DNA of 64,000 nucleotides from Paracentrotus lividus (GCA_940671915.1 CALNVZ010003434.1:42308025-42372024), one strand, 5' to 3'. Shown: positions 1 to 12,485, counted from the stretch's first letter. The notes: generated by a model from the letters alone, not told the origin. Translations and numbers: made by a program.

Positions 1-1550
1 CTGATAGCGAAAAAGTTTGACGAAACCCATTTATGTAAAAGCACAGTTAAAAATATAAACAAGACAGGGGTATGGACAATTTTGAGGACAACCGTATATG
101 GCCGTGTGTCATGAATTGGGTGCAAAATGCGTTACATGTCCAGAAATTTGTAGAAATGTACATTGTCACAAACCAACATCTCTAGTTTTTTAATGGTTAG
201 TAAAACATGTATAAAGGTATACATATATTGAAAGCTGAGATGGTAAGGAAGAGGATTAATTATATTATTTTTCCTGTACAGGGTGTGTCATTAAAGCTAT
301 ACAAGGTGTTACAATAAAAATGGTTTAAAAAGTTTCACAATTTCAATGGCAAGTAATTTCTTATTGTTTGCAGTAATTGAAATAAATCAACTTAGACTGT
401 GTTAATAAGACCCAATGCTTCTAAAAAATATAAACTTCTAACGCAAAATTATTCCTATATACCGCGCTACAGAGTGTTTAAACAAGAAGAAAAATTTGTT
501 TAAAACTGGCAGAAATACTGTCTTTTACATTTGAATTACAACTTCGACAAAGCTTGTTACAAAAAATATGTTTCTACTCATTTGTGTATCTACGTACATG
601 CAAAGAAAATTGGTGAAAAATACAATTATTGCTATAAAATGGCATGTTGCAATTTGTGATGCCTACAATGCATTGTCTATGAGCTGTGCGTGCATGAAGT
701 TTGTTTTAATTGATTAATTAATTGATGAAATGACTTTTGAACAATCTACTTCACATTTATTTAAAACCAGATAAATTCCAAAAAAGATTGATATATCACT
801 CAACCTATTAGACCGATTGAATACAAATACAAACTCAACAAAGAGAAAGAAAGTAACAAAAATGGGAATTCCCTATGCTTTAACACATACCTCCACCGTA
901 GGATCCTCCACCGTAGGATCCTCCCCTCCCTACCTTACCCTACTCAAATTACCTTCGCATTAAAACTATGAGCAGGACTAAGCTGAAACTTTACAGACAT
1001 GTAGCCTGATAAATTATCTACAATTTGAAACATTGTACAGCTCATGACTGTACTTTGTTATCATGCTATGCGAAGAAATGGGAAAAATTTTCCTCCAGAA
1101 TGTAACGCCTCCACCCTTTTACTATACCCCAATATATGACACATGACCATATGTATTAATATGTGCTTACGTGAAAGTTATGAAAATTGGAAAATTGTGT
1201 TGACTACTCAAAAGTTAACATGCAAAGGATTCGTCTTATCAAAGCCCATGGTCAAACGCATATAACAACATACATGTATGTTTGGTGTTCCTTTCTCCTT
1301 GTCTCAAAGAGGAAATAAACTTTATTATCAACTTTATTTAATATGTCATTTACTAAATTATTTCTGACTTTGTAATATCGTATCAGATCAGTCCTATCTC
1401 AACCATTCTTAAAATGGAGTAAAATACACTGTGACGCATCACTATTTAATTTAGATTAAAAGGGGAAAAATCGTTTCGTTGCAGCAAAACATGATTGATC
1501 TACCCTTTTCCTTACCGAGTGGGAAAAAGAGTGTCAAGACAAGAACTTAC
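1..1550. other. Sequence past exon e; nothing recognised except a small duplication
   Basis: AT-rich sequence in which I see no exon or RNA gene. A 15-base unit (ctccaccgtaggatc) is repeated head to tail at about 892-921. If the SAMHD1-like gene continues, this is intron. Confidence 0.5.
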
Positions 1551-1607
1551 CCATCTTTGCCAACGAATACGAGGTGATCGGAAGCAGCTCGAAACGCCTC
1601 TTTCATC
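1551..1607 (-). CDS. SAMHD1-like gene, exon e (short)
   Basis: A 57-base exon coding for MKEAFRAASDHLVFVGKDG. It corresponds to human [20 protein letters not shown], about residues 385-405. The acceptor is ctaaatctag and the donor gtaagt is consensus. The first base completes a codon begun in the previous exon and the last two bases leave phase 2. Exon d ends in phase 0, so d and e cannot join directly: at least one exon lies between them, expected to carry the family's YDMFHTR and HRRAYQHK motifs. No exon downstream was recognised in 1-1550, so the gene runs off the window. The match is short, but position, order and splice sites agree. Confidence 0.7.
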
Positions 1608-1765
1608 CTAGATTTAGATGAAATGAACGTTTTATGATTACATTTACGGGTCATTACGAAATGTTTGGCAATCATTAGTTAAAAAAACCCCTGAAATTAT
1701 CCCATTATAGTTTCATTTTCCATTTTACAATATTTTAAAATATGAAAAAAATGAATTGGCATCCC

Positions 1766-1846
1766 ATCAGGATTCGAGTCAGAGATTTCCTGATTCCTAG
1801 ACAGGCACTGTACCTACTAACTTTCACAAACGGTGTCCGTCTCAGA
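1766..1846 (-). repeat. tRNA-like fossil, probably from a SINE
   Basis: On the minus strand there is a box-A-like stretch (gttagtaggtacagtg), a 4 bp anticodon-like stem CCTG/CAGG, and a box-B-like gactcgaatcc. The acceptor ends do not pair, so it is not a working tRNA gene. It lies just upstream of exon e within the intron. Confidence 0.4.
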
Positions 1847-1891
1847 GAACCCCTTAGCTTCCAATGTTCGAGTGATCAGAATTATAGAACC

Positions 1892-4505
1892 TAGGGTACA
1901 TGCAGGTAATATGGGCCAGCAGGTAATATGGGCCACATGAAGCAAATCATGTCGTGACCGTCGACCGGTGACCAGTGACCGGTGTGAGCACCATAATGTT
2001 GTTCATATGTACTGTATACGAAAATATATCGTCGTGAGAGCATCTGATGCCGAAATTTCTCTGAGAAAATTGCTGAAAACCAACAAGGTACGTAAAACGT
2101 ACGGATTTTTTTTGCCCGGATGTAAAATTGGATATTTCACAGAATGTGATGGTGAAAGAGAGTTTGAGGGAGTAACCTTAGTTGTTTTGTATATTTAGTA
2201 AGCTTATAGTTTCATTTTGATCATACTAGCGTGTACAGGTCAATTTGTTATAGTGAAGGGGTGCAATGTGGCATTGAATGCTTGCCTGACACAGCAACAT
2301 TAGTGCAGGTAATATGGGCCATCCAAAATGGCGGAAATGATTCTCGTACTTAGTATTGGGATGAGGCATCAATCTCTTTGCTACGATTTTTTGGGTATAT
2401 TCACAGTATATAATTAATATAAATAACTTATTGTAGGCCTATATTGACTTGGATAATGAAAATAATATTTAAATAATATTTAAAAAAGCAATTTTATACA
2501 AAATACAAAACAATGAAATATATAGTCAAAGTATTTACTGAAGGGTCTTATAATTTCAAATGATATCTTAAAGTTAACGATTTTCAACATTTTAAGCAAA
2601 TTCCAGACATGTTAGAGTCATTGTAGTTTTTAAAACATACATTAAATACATGTGCCCATATTACCTGCACATGCAGGTAATATGGGCACTTTGGTAATGA
2701 CGTCAACATTTGAATATTGCAGACAGGGGGGTTGGTGATAATTGTTTTTCTTCACAATAAAAGTTAGAACAGTAGTTATTGATTCATATAAACAAAGTTT
2801 AGACTGTGTGTCATTTTGCAATTTTATGCAAATTAGGGAAATGAGCTTAGGGGGTCCATATTACCTGCATGTACCCTATATAAACTCGAAAGATAAAAAT
2901 CAACTTGGGGGTATATGCAAGGGATCACGTTGCAGTGACACGCCATTTTGAAAAGCAACCATGAAGTCCATCAATCAAGAAATCCGAATCCCGTTTCAAT
3001 ATTATTTGTCTATGGCACGTTTGTATAGCATGCAAATGTTGCTTCTTTGATAATGTATGTATTGTTTATTGTGTGTATTTCACTTCGCGGAAACTACTGT
3101 GAGATGGATTTGGGACTACTTTGAGACGGTTTGGAAACGACTTGGAGACGGTTTTGTAATTATCGCTGAGAAATCTCCGAGACGTCTCCGAGACGTTTCC
3201 TCAGTCCCCGCGAAGTTTCATGAGTCACGGAAATCGTGGTTGCACTATTTGTCGAGGAGAATTGTCTGAGACGTCTCCAAGACGTCCCCGTGACTTATGG
3301 AAGATTTGTCACGTGGTCTAGATTTGTCGCGGAGACGTATCGGACACATCTCGGAGACGTCCCCTGAATTTCGGAGACGGATTTGGGACTATTTTAAGAC
3401 ACTTTTGAAAATTGCCGTGGAGACGTCGCGGAGACGTCTCAGAGACGTCTCTCCCTGCGACGGAAAATGATATCGGAGACGTCTCCGCGATGTGAGATAC
3501 CATCATTAGGTGCGTTTACGTAAGATATGATACATGCAGGTAATATGGGCACCCTAAGCTCATTTGCCTAATTTGCATAAAATTACGAAATGACACACAG
3601 TCTAATCTTTGTTTATATGAATCAATAACTACCCCTCTAACTTTTATTGTGAAGAAAAACAACTATCACCAACCCCCCTGTCTGCAATATTCAAATGTTG
3701 ACGTCATTACCAAAGTGCTCATATTACCTGCATGTGCTGGTAATATGGGCACATGTATTTAATGTATGTTTTAAAAACTACAATGACTCTACTATGTCTG
3801 GAATTTGCTTAAAATGTTAAAAATAATTAACTTTAAGATATAATTTGAAATTATAAGACCCTTCAGTAAATCCTTTGACTATATATTTCATTGTTGTGTA
3901 TTTTGTATATTATTTCTTTTTTAAAAATTATTCAAATATTATTTTCATTATACAAGTCAATATAGGCCTACAATAGGTTATTTATATTAATTATATACTG
4001 TGAATATACCCCCAAAAATCGTAGCAAAGAGATTGATGCCTCATCCCAATACTAAGTACGAGAATCATTTCCGCCATTTTGGATGTCCCAAATTACCTGC
4101 ACAAATGTTGCTATATCAGGCAAGCATTCAATGCCACATTGCACCCCTTCACTAAAACAAATTGACCTGTACACGCTAGTATGATCAAAATGAAACTATG
4201 AGCTTTCTAAATATACAAAACAATTCATGTTACCCCCTCAAACACTCTTTCACTATCACATTCTGTGAAATATCAAATTTTACATCAGGGTAAAAAAAGC
4301 CGTAAGTTTTACCTACCTTGTTGGTTTTCAGCAATTTTCTCAGAGAAATTTCGGCATCAGATGCTCTCACGACGATATATTTTCGTATATAGTTCATATC
4401 AACAACATTATGGTGCTCACACCGGTCACCGGTCGACGGTCACGACATGATTTGCTTCAGGTGGCCAATATTACCTGCTGGCCCATATTACCTGCATGTA
4501 CCCTA
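1892..4505. mobile_element. Large TA-flanked inverted-repeat element, arms of about 980 bp
   Basis: The left arm 1894-2877 and right arm about 3527-4503 are near-identical reverse complements. Each arm itself begins and ends with the same inverted motif, gggtacatgcaggtaata, so the structure can be read as two oppositely oriented copies of one roughly 980 bp unit. The motif caggtaatatgggc recurs inside each arm (for example 2665-2690). TA lies at both outer ends. The 650 bp spacer holds a second, unrelated element. No transposase frame is visible, so it is non-autonomous. Arm differences are few, suggesting a fairly young copy. Confidence 0.85.
3073..3510. mobile_element. MITE-like palindrome rich in gagacgtctc
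   Basis: It fills the spacer of the large inverted repeat. Its ends are inverted (ttcacttcgcggaaac and the complement of gtctccgcgatgtgag) and its body is made of gagacg/cgtctc palindromes. The same family occurs at 12342-12485, and a related gacgtcgcgg core sits in 49930-50400. Confidence 0.65.
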
Positions 4506-4869
4506 TGGAATGTTAATCAGGTAGAGTGAGGATCTGTATTGTTCGGACAAGGTTCAATAATGACTGTGTATCAAACTGATTTTAGCTTGAGACTTTATCT
4601 TCAAAATTTCATTCTTTCATTGGTAAATGTGTACAGGGGGGTTTTGCCACAATCTTTTATATATTTTTTTTTCTCATCGAGTTTTTATCTCTGTTTTTTT
4701 TTTTTTTCTTTTTTTTTTCAACTGGTTTGATTTTTTTTTGCATATGGCATGCTTTCAGATAATACAAAAATGATCAACAGCACTATGATACATGATTATA
4801 AAAGAATACAACAGAACATTTCAATCCTGCTTTATGTAAAATGTAAAGTGAAGGTATACCTGTGTGCGG

Positions 4870-5776
4870 CATTAAATCGTAACTAAACAAGGCGCGTCCA
4901 TTATTGAGGAGGGGAGACGCAACATAGTGACGTTGGAAATACGGCTGAGCGGCGCAGAAATTTATACAGCTGGTCGCACTAATCAATCAGCTCTCAAAAA
5001 CTCGCGTAAGAAGACTTCACCGCAGTGGAATGGTATTGTCCGTTCGTTTGAGCAAATTGCTCGTGGAGATGAAAGAAACTGATAAACTTTTGTCATGGTC
5101 TTAGTTAATAGATTCTCCAGACCAGATGGAGGGAAATAATACACATTCGGACAAGCTTATAACATGATTGTGCTGAAGTTGTAAAGTATGTAATTCACAT
5201 AGATTGATGCTCAAAACAATGACATAAATAGTGAACTTGTCGCATCTTGCGAAGACGCCGTTCACATCAATTTCTATGCGATATTGACCAGTCGAGGAAA
5301 GAGTCTATTATGATTATGTTCAAAGTAACATGACTTTTTTTAAATCAATCAAAATGAATGTACCATCTCCGGAAAGCTGAGAATCCAAGCTTTTAAAAAT
5401 AATTCGAACAATATTAAAGCTACAATAGAATATTGCGGCATCGAGGATCAAAACAATGCAGTGCATGAGCTATTTTGAGAGCAATATATACCATATTGTA
5501 CAGGAATTAGATCCGATTAGGCTTTCGAATTGACAAAAGTGACAGACTTTTTCTTTCCGTTGCAATACGTTATTCCTATTTTTGAAAAATTCAGACTCTT
5601 AGCGTACTTTATCAGAGCGAACATTTTTTTGAGAAGATAGTTGCTCGCCACAATAAAGAAAATAAAGTGAAAACCCGTGCTAAACACAAAAAAAAGTAAA
5701 TGGGCGCGTTCGCTTTGAGTAGAATATTATAGTAGCGCCCTATCCGCTCTATCCCTTAAGTTTACAACTAGAATTG
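4870..5776 (+). repeat. Dispersed repeat R1, copy 1
   Basis: One of three related copies in the window, running from gcgcgtccattattgag to agtttacaactagaatt. The others are 53560-54516 (same strand) and 48713-49375 (opposite strand, 5'-truncated). No coding frame is evident; copies differ by many small changes. Identity of the family is unknown; it is probably a non-autonomous element. The sequence upstream at 4506-4870 holds poly-T tracts and nothing else recognised. Confidence 0.75.
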
Positions 5777-6619
5777 ATATGAGACTTGTGCAAAATTAAA
5801 CCGCGAGTTCATATTTTTGGCTGGGAATTTGACATACCGAGCTAACGGACCATGTTTTGAGCTTTAGATCGAACAAAATCCATCTTCGTGTTCATATTTG
5901 GCAAAAGGTAAGAGGTTTTGGACCTTATTTGTACAATAACAGTTAATTAATACTTTACATGAGGTTTATGACATTGGTGACTCTGTGTCTATAAGCCGCA
6001 AAGTGAAGACGACGCCGAGTAGAAAACATATCGGTCAGATTGTCTTTCACCTAAATGCCAGAAAAGAAATATATTATATAAAGAGAGAGAACAGGAAAAG
6101 ATAGCATAGCTCTAACATTAAACTATAACAAAAAATCAATGTTGTCACCAAATTAAACAAATGGGGTGTGCGCTTAAATATTTAGTTTATTACAGTGTCG
6201 AGTGATTGAAAACAAAACAAAACAAAAACAACAACTAAACGCATAGAAAATTATCATTTAAAAGTAAATTAATTCATGAAACCCATACTCTTATACATAT
6301 TTTGAAAGAGTAACTACTTCTGCACCTTTGGTTCCATTTTTGTGCCTAACTTGTTTGGATACAATCATGTAGCGCATTGTTTGAATACATGTGAAATTTC
6401 ACCTACGTAAAAAGGGAGTGATATCAAAATATCAAAGAAAGAAGTGTATCCTAATAAAAGTTGCTTGAGTTTTTAACAACAAGGTTCCGAGCAACATTAC
6501 CTTTCAGGAATGTTTGTATATCTATCGACTAAATTCTGTACAAATAAAAGAGTGATTTATTTAGTCATCAATGGGTAAGCACACCTCAAAGAGAAATGGT
6601 CACTTACAGAGATAAAAGA
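5777..6619. other. Intron without recognised content
   Basis: AT-rich, no convincing frame, no inverted repeat that I could see. I searched it for the missing SAMHD1-like exon without success. Confidence 0.4.
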
Positions 6620-7210
6620 ACGGGAGCTTATAAGTGCCAACCAGATGACGAGACAGGAAGACGAGAAGATGGGTTAAATGACGAGAAGATGAGTTGTTAG
6701 AACTCAGCAAGTCATGCATGTCGACTTGCTTGGGACAATGAGACAAGAAGCCGGGATGTCATGATTGTTTGGAACTCGGAAAGTTGACTTGTCTTGGACA
6801 AGAAGACAAGATGACGATTTGTTGAAACTCGGCAAATCGACTTGTTTGGAAGGAGAACATGGAGAAGGCAAGATAACGAGTCACAGGAACTAATTGGGCA
6901 AGTCAACTTGTTTTGAACTAGAAGACAAGATAAAGAGTTGTTGAAACATGGCAGGCCAGGTCAAATTGTTTGGTTTTAATTCGACCTGTCAAGTTTCATT
7001 AACTCGTCTTCTTGCCATCTTGTCTCAAACAAATCGATTTGCCAATTTTCAATAACCCATAATTTTGTCTTGTTGTCCCGAACAAGTCGACTTGTCGAGT
7101 TCCAGCAACTTGTCATCTTCTCGTCCCGAACAAGTCAGCTTGCCGAGTTGTAACAACCCGTCTTTTCATCTTCTCATCTCGTCATCTGCTTGGCTCTTAT
7201 AAGCTTCCGT
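6620..7210. mobile_element. Foldback element with internally repetitive arms
   Basis: The ends are inverted: cgggagcttataagtgcc at the left and the complement of ggctcttataagcttcc at the right. Each arm is a string of imperfect units of about 65-70 bp built on aactcggcaagtcgacttg plus gacgagaagac. No coding potential. Confidence 0.75.
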
Positions 7211-7400
7211 ATAAAAGTATACTTCATACTCTTGAAACATGGAGGAAATCCTCCATGCTAGAAAGTGATCAATTTGTCTATGACGTGTGCTCACTCACCC
7301 ACGACTAAACAAATATATGTGTTGTAAAAACACATCTGCCAAATTATTAGGCTCAACATTTTCCCTTAAAATGGTACCGACGAGGCGGGAGAGGGTACTC

Positions 7401-7403
<3 letters not shown>

Positions 7404-7474
<71 letters not shown>
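7404..7474. repeat. (AT)n microsatellite
   Basis: About 35 uninterrupted AT units. The sequence 7211-7403 and 7475-8107 around it shows no recognisable gene; short frames on both strands there resemble nothing I know. Confidence 0.98.
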
Positions 7475-7476
<2 letters not shown>

Positions 7477-8107
7477 AGTTGAATGAATTCCTCCGTCACG
7501 GAAAAATATAAAATAATAAATAAAAATTTTGTTCAATTTTAACGCCTCAATCACAGATCACTCCGGGGCCCTTTCGTCGTGTGAAAAGAGTCGTTTTGAT
7601 GAAATATTAATATGGGTCTCTTCGCTTCTGATTCATTCCCCATGCGTATTTCATGCGGCCCCTAACGGACCCCTGATTGCTTTTGCCAATAAGTATAAAG
7701 AAATAGCCCTCCGGCCATTCAATAATAGGTTTGTAAGGAATGTAATATAGGCAAATTGATAAACTTCTATTTGGCTCATTTTTGAAGAAATGAAAATAAA
7801 TAACCCGCCAAAACATATCAGTCATGTCAGTAGAGAGGTTATGTATCAACTTAAGGACGTTGCACATTATGTTTCTGCGCATCTTGACCACGCATCCTGG
7901 GCGCGCATTATTTACTACGTCACAATGGGAAAATATACAGCGCTCATGGGCGATCCAGCGTTCAAAGAGTTAAAAGAAATTAACTTTATAAATATGTTAT
8001 TTATTCCTTCTTTTTTTTTCATTATTTACCCACTTGCGGAGATATGTAAAGCATTTATGTTGGTGCATGTTCGTTTTATTCTAGAGATTGCGATGGATAT
8101 GAAATGA

Positions 8108-8790
8108 ATTGTAAATGTTTGGGAGCAGGATTTTGAATTAGTCAAAAATTAGATAGAGCGTTCACATTTTAGAGTATTTTTGGCACGTTTCGGTGGTTTT
8201 CAAGTCGACTCGCTACTATTACAGCGCCGATACTTTGAAAATGAGCACATGGACCCTCATTTTTAATGTTTCTACCCAATGAGTATGTGTTCCTCTACAA
8301 CTTTGCAAATTTTTATGAAAATGACATTGATTTTGAATGTTTGGGAGCATAATTTTGAATCAAGTGTAATTTAGAGTTGATTTTCACGCTTTTTGGACGT
8401 TTTCGGCACGTTTTTGTGACTTTTCAAGCCGATTTGCGAGTATTCGGGCGCCGATAATTCGAAAACGAGCACACGGACCCCCTTTTTTAAGGTTTCTACA
8501 TAATTATTTATGATGAATCTCTTACAACTTTGCAAAATTTGATGAGACTGTCATGGTTTTTTTTAAAAGTGCACCTTAAACTATACTGTTTTTTATTTTC
8601 TTGTAGATTCCAAGCCTCTAAGATACGGTTTTTGCCATTTTAAGCACCATTTTTGCCACATGAGGGCGCTGCTGGCTCGAAAATAAGTACAAATGTGCCA
8701 GTTTAAACAATGTCCCCGTCTTTGTAATGAACTTCGTAACAAATCGGGAAGGTTTGATAAAGTTTGATACGGTTTTGACAAAGTAATGAC
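8108..8790. repeat. Diverged tandem triplication, about 225 bp units
   Basis: Units start near 8115, 8335 and 8565 and share tgtttgggagca, a ggcacgttt block, gcgccgataNtttgaaaa and gagcacaYggaccc, then caactttgcaaa. The third unit is the most diverged. Confidence 0.65.
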
Positions 8791-9831
8791 GATTTCAATT
8801 CATTTGTTGCAATCGCGAGGTCTAACAGAGGCCAATTTCTTGAATTATGTCCATTCTTGCTCAACTTCGTGACTGTGTGACGCGGGCTTTAAGAACGTAT
8901 GTTACTTTATTGATATCGTATATTAGCGTTTTCAAACATATGGACCATCAATCTATTTTCTTCTTCACCTACATGTAATGCTGCGTACTGTACAGATGGG
9001 TATACAAATTTGGAATAAATATCGTCCCACGACCATCAGTTTTGTGCATCTTCCTGACAATCATCATGATCATGGGAGAGGAATAAAAAAATACAAAAAT
9101 AGAAAGATGTGTAAAATATGAGAATTAGAAAGTAATGTAACAAAATGTACTTTGGGTAAACTTGGACATGTTGGAAAACCAAAGAGCAAAGTGCACCATC
9201 AAGAAAGAAGTAATGGGGATCGATCAGACTCTGGATGAGAGTCTGCGCATTTAACTATGTTAGCTTTTTTTTCCTGACGCCTTAAATTGTGTGGCAAGCA
9301 TAAATAAACTATAAAAAAAACGACGTATAAGTACGTTCAAGAAAAATTTTCCAGCAATAAAATTTTGGAGCATCAGTTACTTTCGTGGAGCAAAATATCG
9401 CATGTAATACACATATGTTTTTTTTCACAACGACTGATTCTAAACGCTGTACAGGTCCCGGAGGGGTTATGTGATCGAGGTTTTAGAGTCATTTATGATT
9501 GGACTGCTCGAATCGGAGCTCTTTCTTCCTGACGTCAAAATGGCTTAATGTAAAGTGGAAAGAGTTATCTACCGTTATATGAATAAATCTAACAACAGGA
9601 AAGTCATGGGGAAAAATCAATCATATCGTACAATATTTTCAAAACATTATTTGGATACACTTACATGGATAAACATCAAGCGTGATTTTATTCACTCGCA
9701 CGTCGTAATTATATTTTCAATGAGTAATTAAGATGTTTAAGTGAGTACAGCCAGTTACAGCTTCAAGAATACGACATTTATATTAGGTCCTTCATTTAAA
9801 CAATAATGATTTGCACACGCAATTAATGCAC
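8791..9831. other. Intron between exons d and e; a possible small exon only
   Basis: No repeat stands out. A 77-base segment 9049-8973 on the minus strand would bridge the phases of exons d and e, but its similarity to the family is weak; see findings. Confidence 0.4.
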
Positions 9832-10035
9832 CTTGTCCCTGAAGCAAAGTTCTTTCCTGGTTTCGCCTCCTCTTTCCACTTCCAACACCTTGATGAAGGG
9901 CAAAATTCGAGTAAAATCGAATGCTGACATGCCAAGGTAAAGAGCATCTCGGGAAAAGTAGTCCCATTTGTTCACATCTATCTTGTTTGTTTTGTTATTC
10001 ACGATCTGGTGTAGATAGAATTTATTCTCCCGTTG
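9832..10035 (-). CDS. SAMHD1-like gene, exon d (catalytic Asp exon)
   Basis: The exon has 68 codons: QRENKFYLHQIVNNK, then IDVNKWDYFSRDALYLGM, ending ELCFRDK. It aligns with human RPENKSFLYEIVSNK through DVDKWDYFARD to CARDK, about residues 288-354. The acceptor is acattcttattag; the donor gtgcat is weak. Both borders are phase 0. Within the conserved block, D309, K312, Y315 and D319 are kept, but D311, the fourth metal ligand of the HD site, reads N (codon AAC). R333, R352 and K354, part of the second allosteric nucleotide site, are kept; C341 reads L and C350 is kept. A TGT-rich intron of 7.4 kb separates it from exon c. Confidence 0.9.
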
Positions 10036-10167
10036 CTAATAAGAATGTGAGAAAGAATACAGAAAGTAATTAAAAAAGAAGCAAACAATTCCATAAATTA
10101 TTCTTCAGCGAGAAACATGTCTGTGGTTGCTCTTCTTCGCCTATTAAGGTAGTTTGATAGCCAGGGT

Positions 10168-10392
10168 TCAAAGATATCTCCCCCGGAGGACGACTCTCCT
10201 GAGGAAAATTCCTACGTGGAACCCCCCCCCCCCCTGTGGACGGTAAACCTGGAAGACAACTCCCTCAGAGGGCAACTCCACCGAGTAGGCCAACAGTTCC
10301 CCCAAAGGACAACGCCCCCGAGTACAATTTCCCCCAGAGGACAACCACCCCAGGGAGAACTCCTGTGGGCAACTACTCCAGAGGACAGTTCC
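10168..10392. repeat. Left minisatellite arm, ggaggacaactcc type
   Basis: Imperfect GC-rich units of about 15-18 bp related to cccccggaggacaactcc. The same units occur reversed at 11836-12026, making a foldback of about 1.9 kb with a loop that holds other elements. An open frame across it is an artefact of the repeat. Confidence 0.7.
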
Positions 10393-10399
10393 CCATTTA

Positions 10400-11245
10400 A
10401 TGGTTATGAGTATAACTGGCAAGCAGGACAAATTGATTTTTTTTTATCCCGCCATCCCGAAGGAGAACAGATCCACATGGAAGGCAGACTCATAGGCAAA
10501 AAGTTGTTACTCGTTAATTATTGCTCTAATTGTTCTTTAAAAAAAAAACACAACAACAATCTAGCTATTCATTAAAAAAAAATAGTTCTTATTGTTTTTC
10601 AAGTTTGGCCCTCTTTACAGGGATGCTTCTATCTGAACTGAATCTGATCATCAGAATAGAGCGAAAAATAAAATATTATAAATAAATGAAATTGAGAGAA
10701 TTTAGTAGAAAGCTACAAAAGTAGAGAAAGAATGTCCCCTTGCGGAGCTCGCACACAGTCACACTGTGCTACACCGTATGCGGATTATTTGACAGGTCCC
10801 ATTTGACATCATATGCAATTGGGACATGCAAACATTTTCTACAGTGTGATACACAGTGTTTATTCCATAGGGTAGGCCTATATAATTATCTAGTCGTAGT
10901 CTTCAGGAAGAGAATATAAAGCATAGAAAAGAAGTTATTTGCTCGATCTACAGCCGTCATTGGGTCCAGTTTCTGCTTTCTTGTTTTTTTTTAATATTTA
11001 AAATATGCTCAGTTCTTAGGCAATTATATCTTTAAAAAAATCTTACTTCCTGGGGCAAAAGGTCAACTACCCTCCCCTCTGGACCCAATATTAAGGGACA
11101 AATTACTGTGTAACCTAAAGAGGTAAACCTTCTGTAACAGAAGTAAAAAGTGATGGAATAATCAAATCATATTTTTAAAAAAAAGAAAAGAAAAGAGAAA
11201 ACAAGGGGTTGGTATAAAATCAATAGTAATTAGTAATTTTGTCCT
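10400..11245. other. Loop of the 10.2-12.0 kb foldback; nothing recognised
   Basis: AT-rich filler with short A runs. No gene or RNA recognised. Confidence 0.4.
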
Positions 11246-11823
11246 CAAAGGATGGCTCCAGATGGTTTGAAATGAAAGGTGAAATAAATCAAGTAAAACA
11301 CTGAAAGTTTCATCAATTTATTTTTTTTTGTTTTGATAAAGCAGTTCTATGCATACTCTCATGCATATTCAGTGAGCAAAATGATGATGTCATTGATCCA
11401 TTTTTTCTTTTACATTTTGCTATGTGAAATAACAATTATTAAAATTTTCTGACCACATAATAGAAAACAAAGGGATAACTTTTTTGCATGAAATGTTTTA
11501 GATGAACATTGCTTTAACTCATGTCAATATAAGGGATAGATTTTTTTTTAAATACAAGTCATGTGTATGAAAAAATGAAATAAATAAGATTTCATATATA
11601 TAAGTAATAAAATACAAAATAAATAGTAGATCAATGACATCATCAGCTTGTTTATGGAATATGCATAATACTATGTACAGAATTGTTTCATCGAAAAAAT
11701 GCAAAACTTAAAAAAAAATCACATAACTTATATAACTTTTTCATCCGATTTTGATGGCATTTTTGGTGATCTACTTGTTATGTTTCACTGTACAATCTGA
11801 AATTCAGCCTGGAGCCCTCCTAA
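11246..11823. mobile_element. Palindromic MITE, family shared with 28647-29262
   Basis: Ends are inverted (aaaggatggctccag and the complement of ctggagccctcctaa). Inner arms contain gatgatgtcattgatcca and its complement and the phrase catccgattttgatgg, which recurs in the second copy at 28647-29262. Non-coding. Confidence 0.75.
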
Positions 11824-11835
11824 GAAGCATTTAAA

Positions 11836-12026
11836 GTAATGGGATATGTCCTCGGGGGTTTCCTCCAGGGGAAGTTATCCTCTGGCGGTGTTGTCCTCCG
11901 GGTGAGTTATACATCAGCGAAGTTGTCCTTCGGGGACCTGTCCTCCTTGGGAGTTTTCTTGGGGGAGTTGTCCTTCGGGGAGTTAGGCACCGGGGGAGCC
12001 GTCCTGCCCGGGGGCTGTCCTCCTGA
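11836..12026. repeat. Right minisatellite arm, reversed ggaggacaactcc units
   Basis: Reverse-oriented partner of 10168-10392 with units such as gttgtcctccggg and gttgtccttcgggg. Together they form the arms of a foldback element around 10400-11830. Confidence 0.7.
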
Positions 12027-12341
12027 AACTTGTACTGATACGGATAGCCAGTGCGTCCCAGAAAAGGTAAATCCAACTTCGAGAGCGTCATGCTGAAATT
12101 ATATAACTTATTTGGCATTGTGACGAGGTTTACGGTTCACCATGTGATTTGTCCTGAAAAGGACTGTATTAGAGAAAAGAAGAGGAAATAGGGAGGTACA
12201 GAAAGTATCAAATTGATAGGCGAAATACGGAGTAGAGAATAGAATTAGAAGTTTCATTCTTGATTAAATCATGGAAAGGTCTGTGTACCAGAGGGCAGTG
12301 GATATGTGGGTATGTTTTATTGTTGAACCAGAGATGAACTA

Positions 12342-12485
12342 AGGGTGCTATCTCACTTCGCGGAGACGTTTCCGGGACAGAATATAAATTTCGTCTCGGA
12401 GACATCTCTAATAATATTTATCCGTCGCGGAAACAAAATTTCTATTCTGTCGCGGAGACGTCTCTGCGAAGTGAGATAGCATCCT
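12342..12485. mobile_element. Short MITE with TIR agggtgctatctcacttc
   Basis: A 144 bp palindrome with near-perfect ends, gtgctatctcacttcgcgg and its complement, and an AT-rich centre. Same family as the spacer element at 3073-3510. The following 12486-13560 shows no gene; it is AT-rich with several gaatttg motifs. Confidence 0.8.

Noticed and set aside
1766-1846. Functional tRNA gene
   Set aside because: Box-A and box-B-like words are present but the acceptor stem does not pair and the anticodon arm is weak.
7790-8107. 105-codon plus-strand frame as a gene
   Set aside because: No family resemblance, no splice support, and an overlapping open frame on the other strand; kept as unassigned intron.
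10168-10575. Proline-rich frames on both strands
   Set aside because: Produced by the GC-rich minisatellite; mirrored at 11831-12118.
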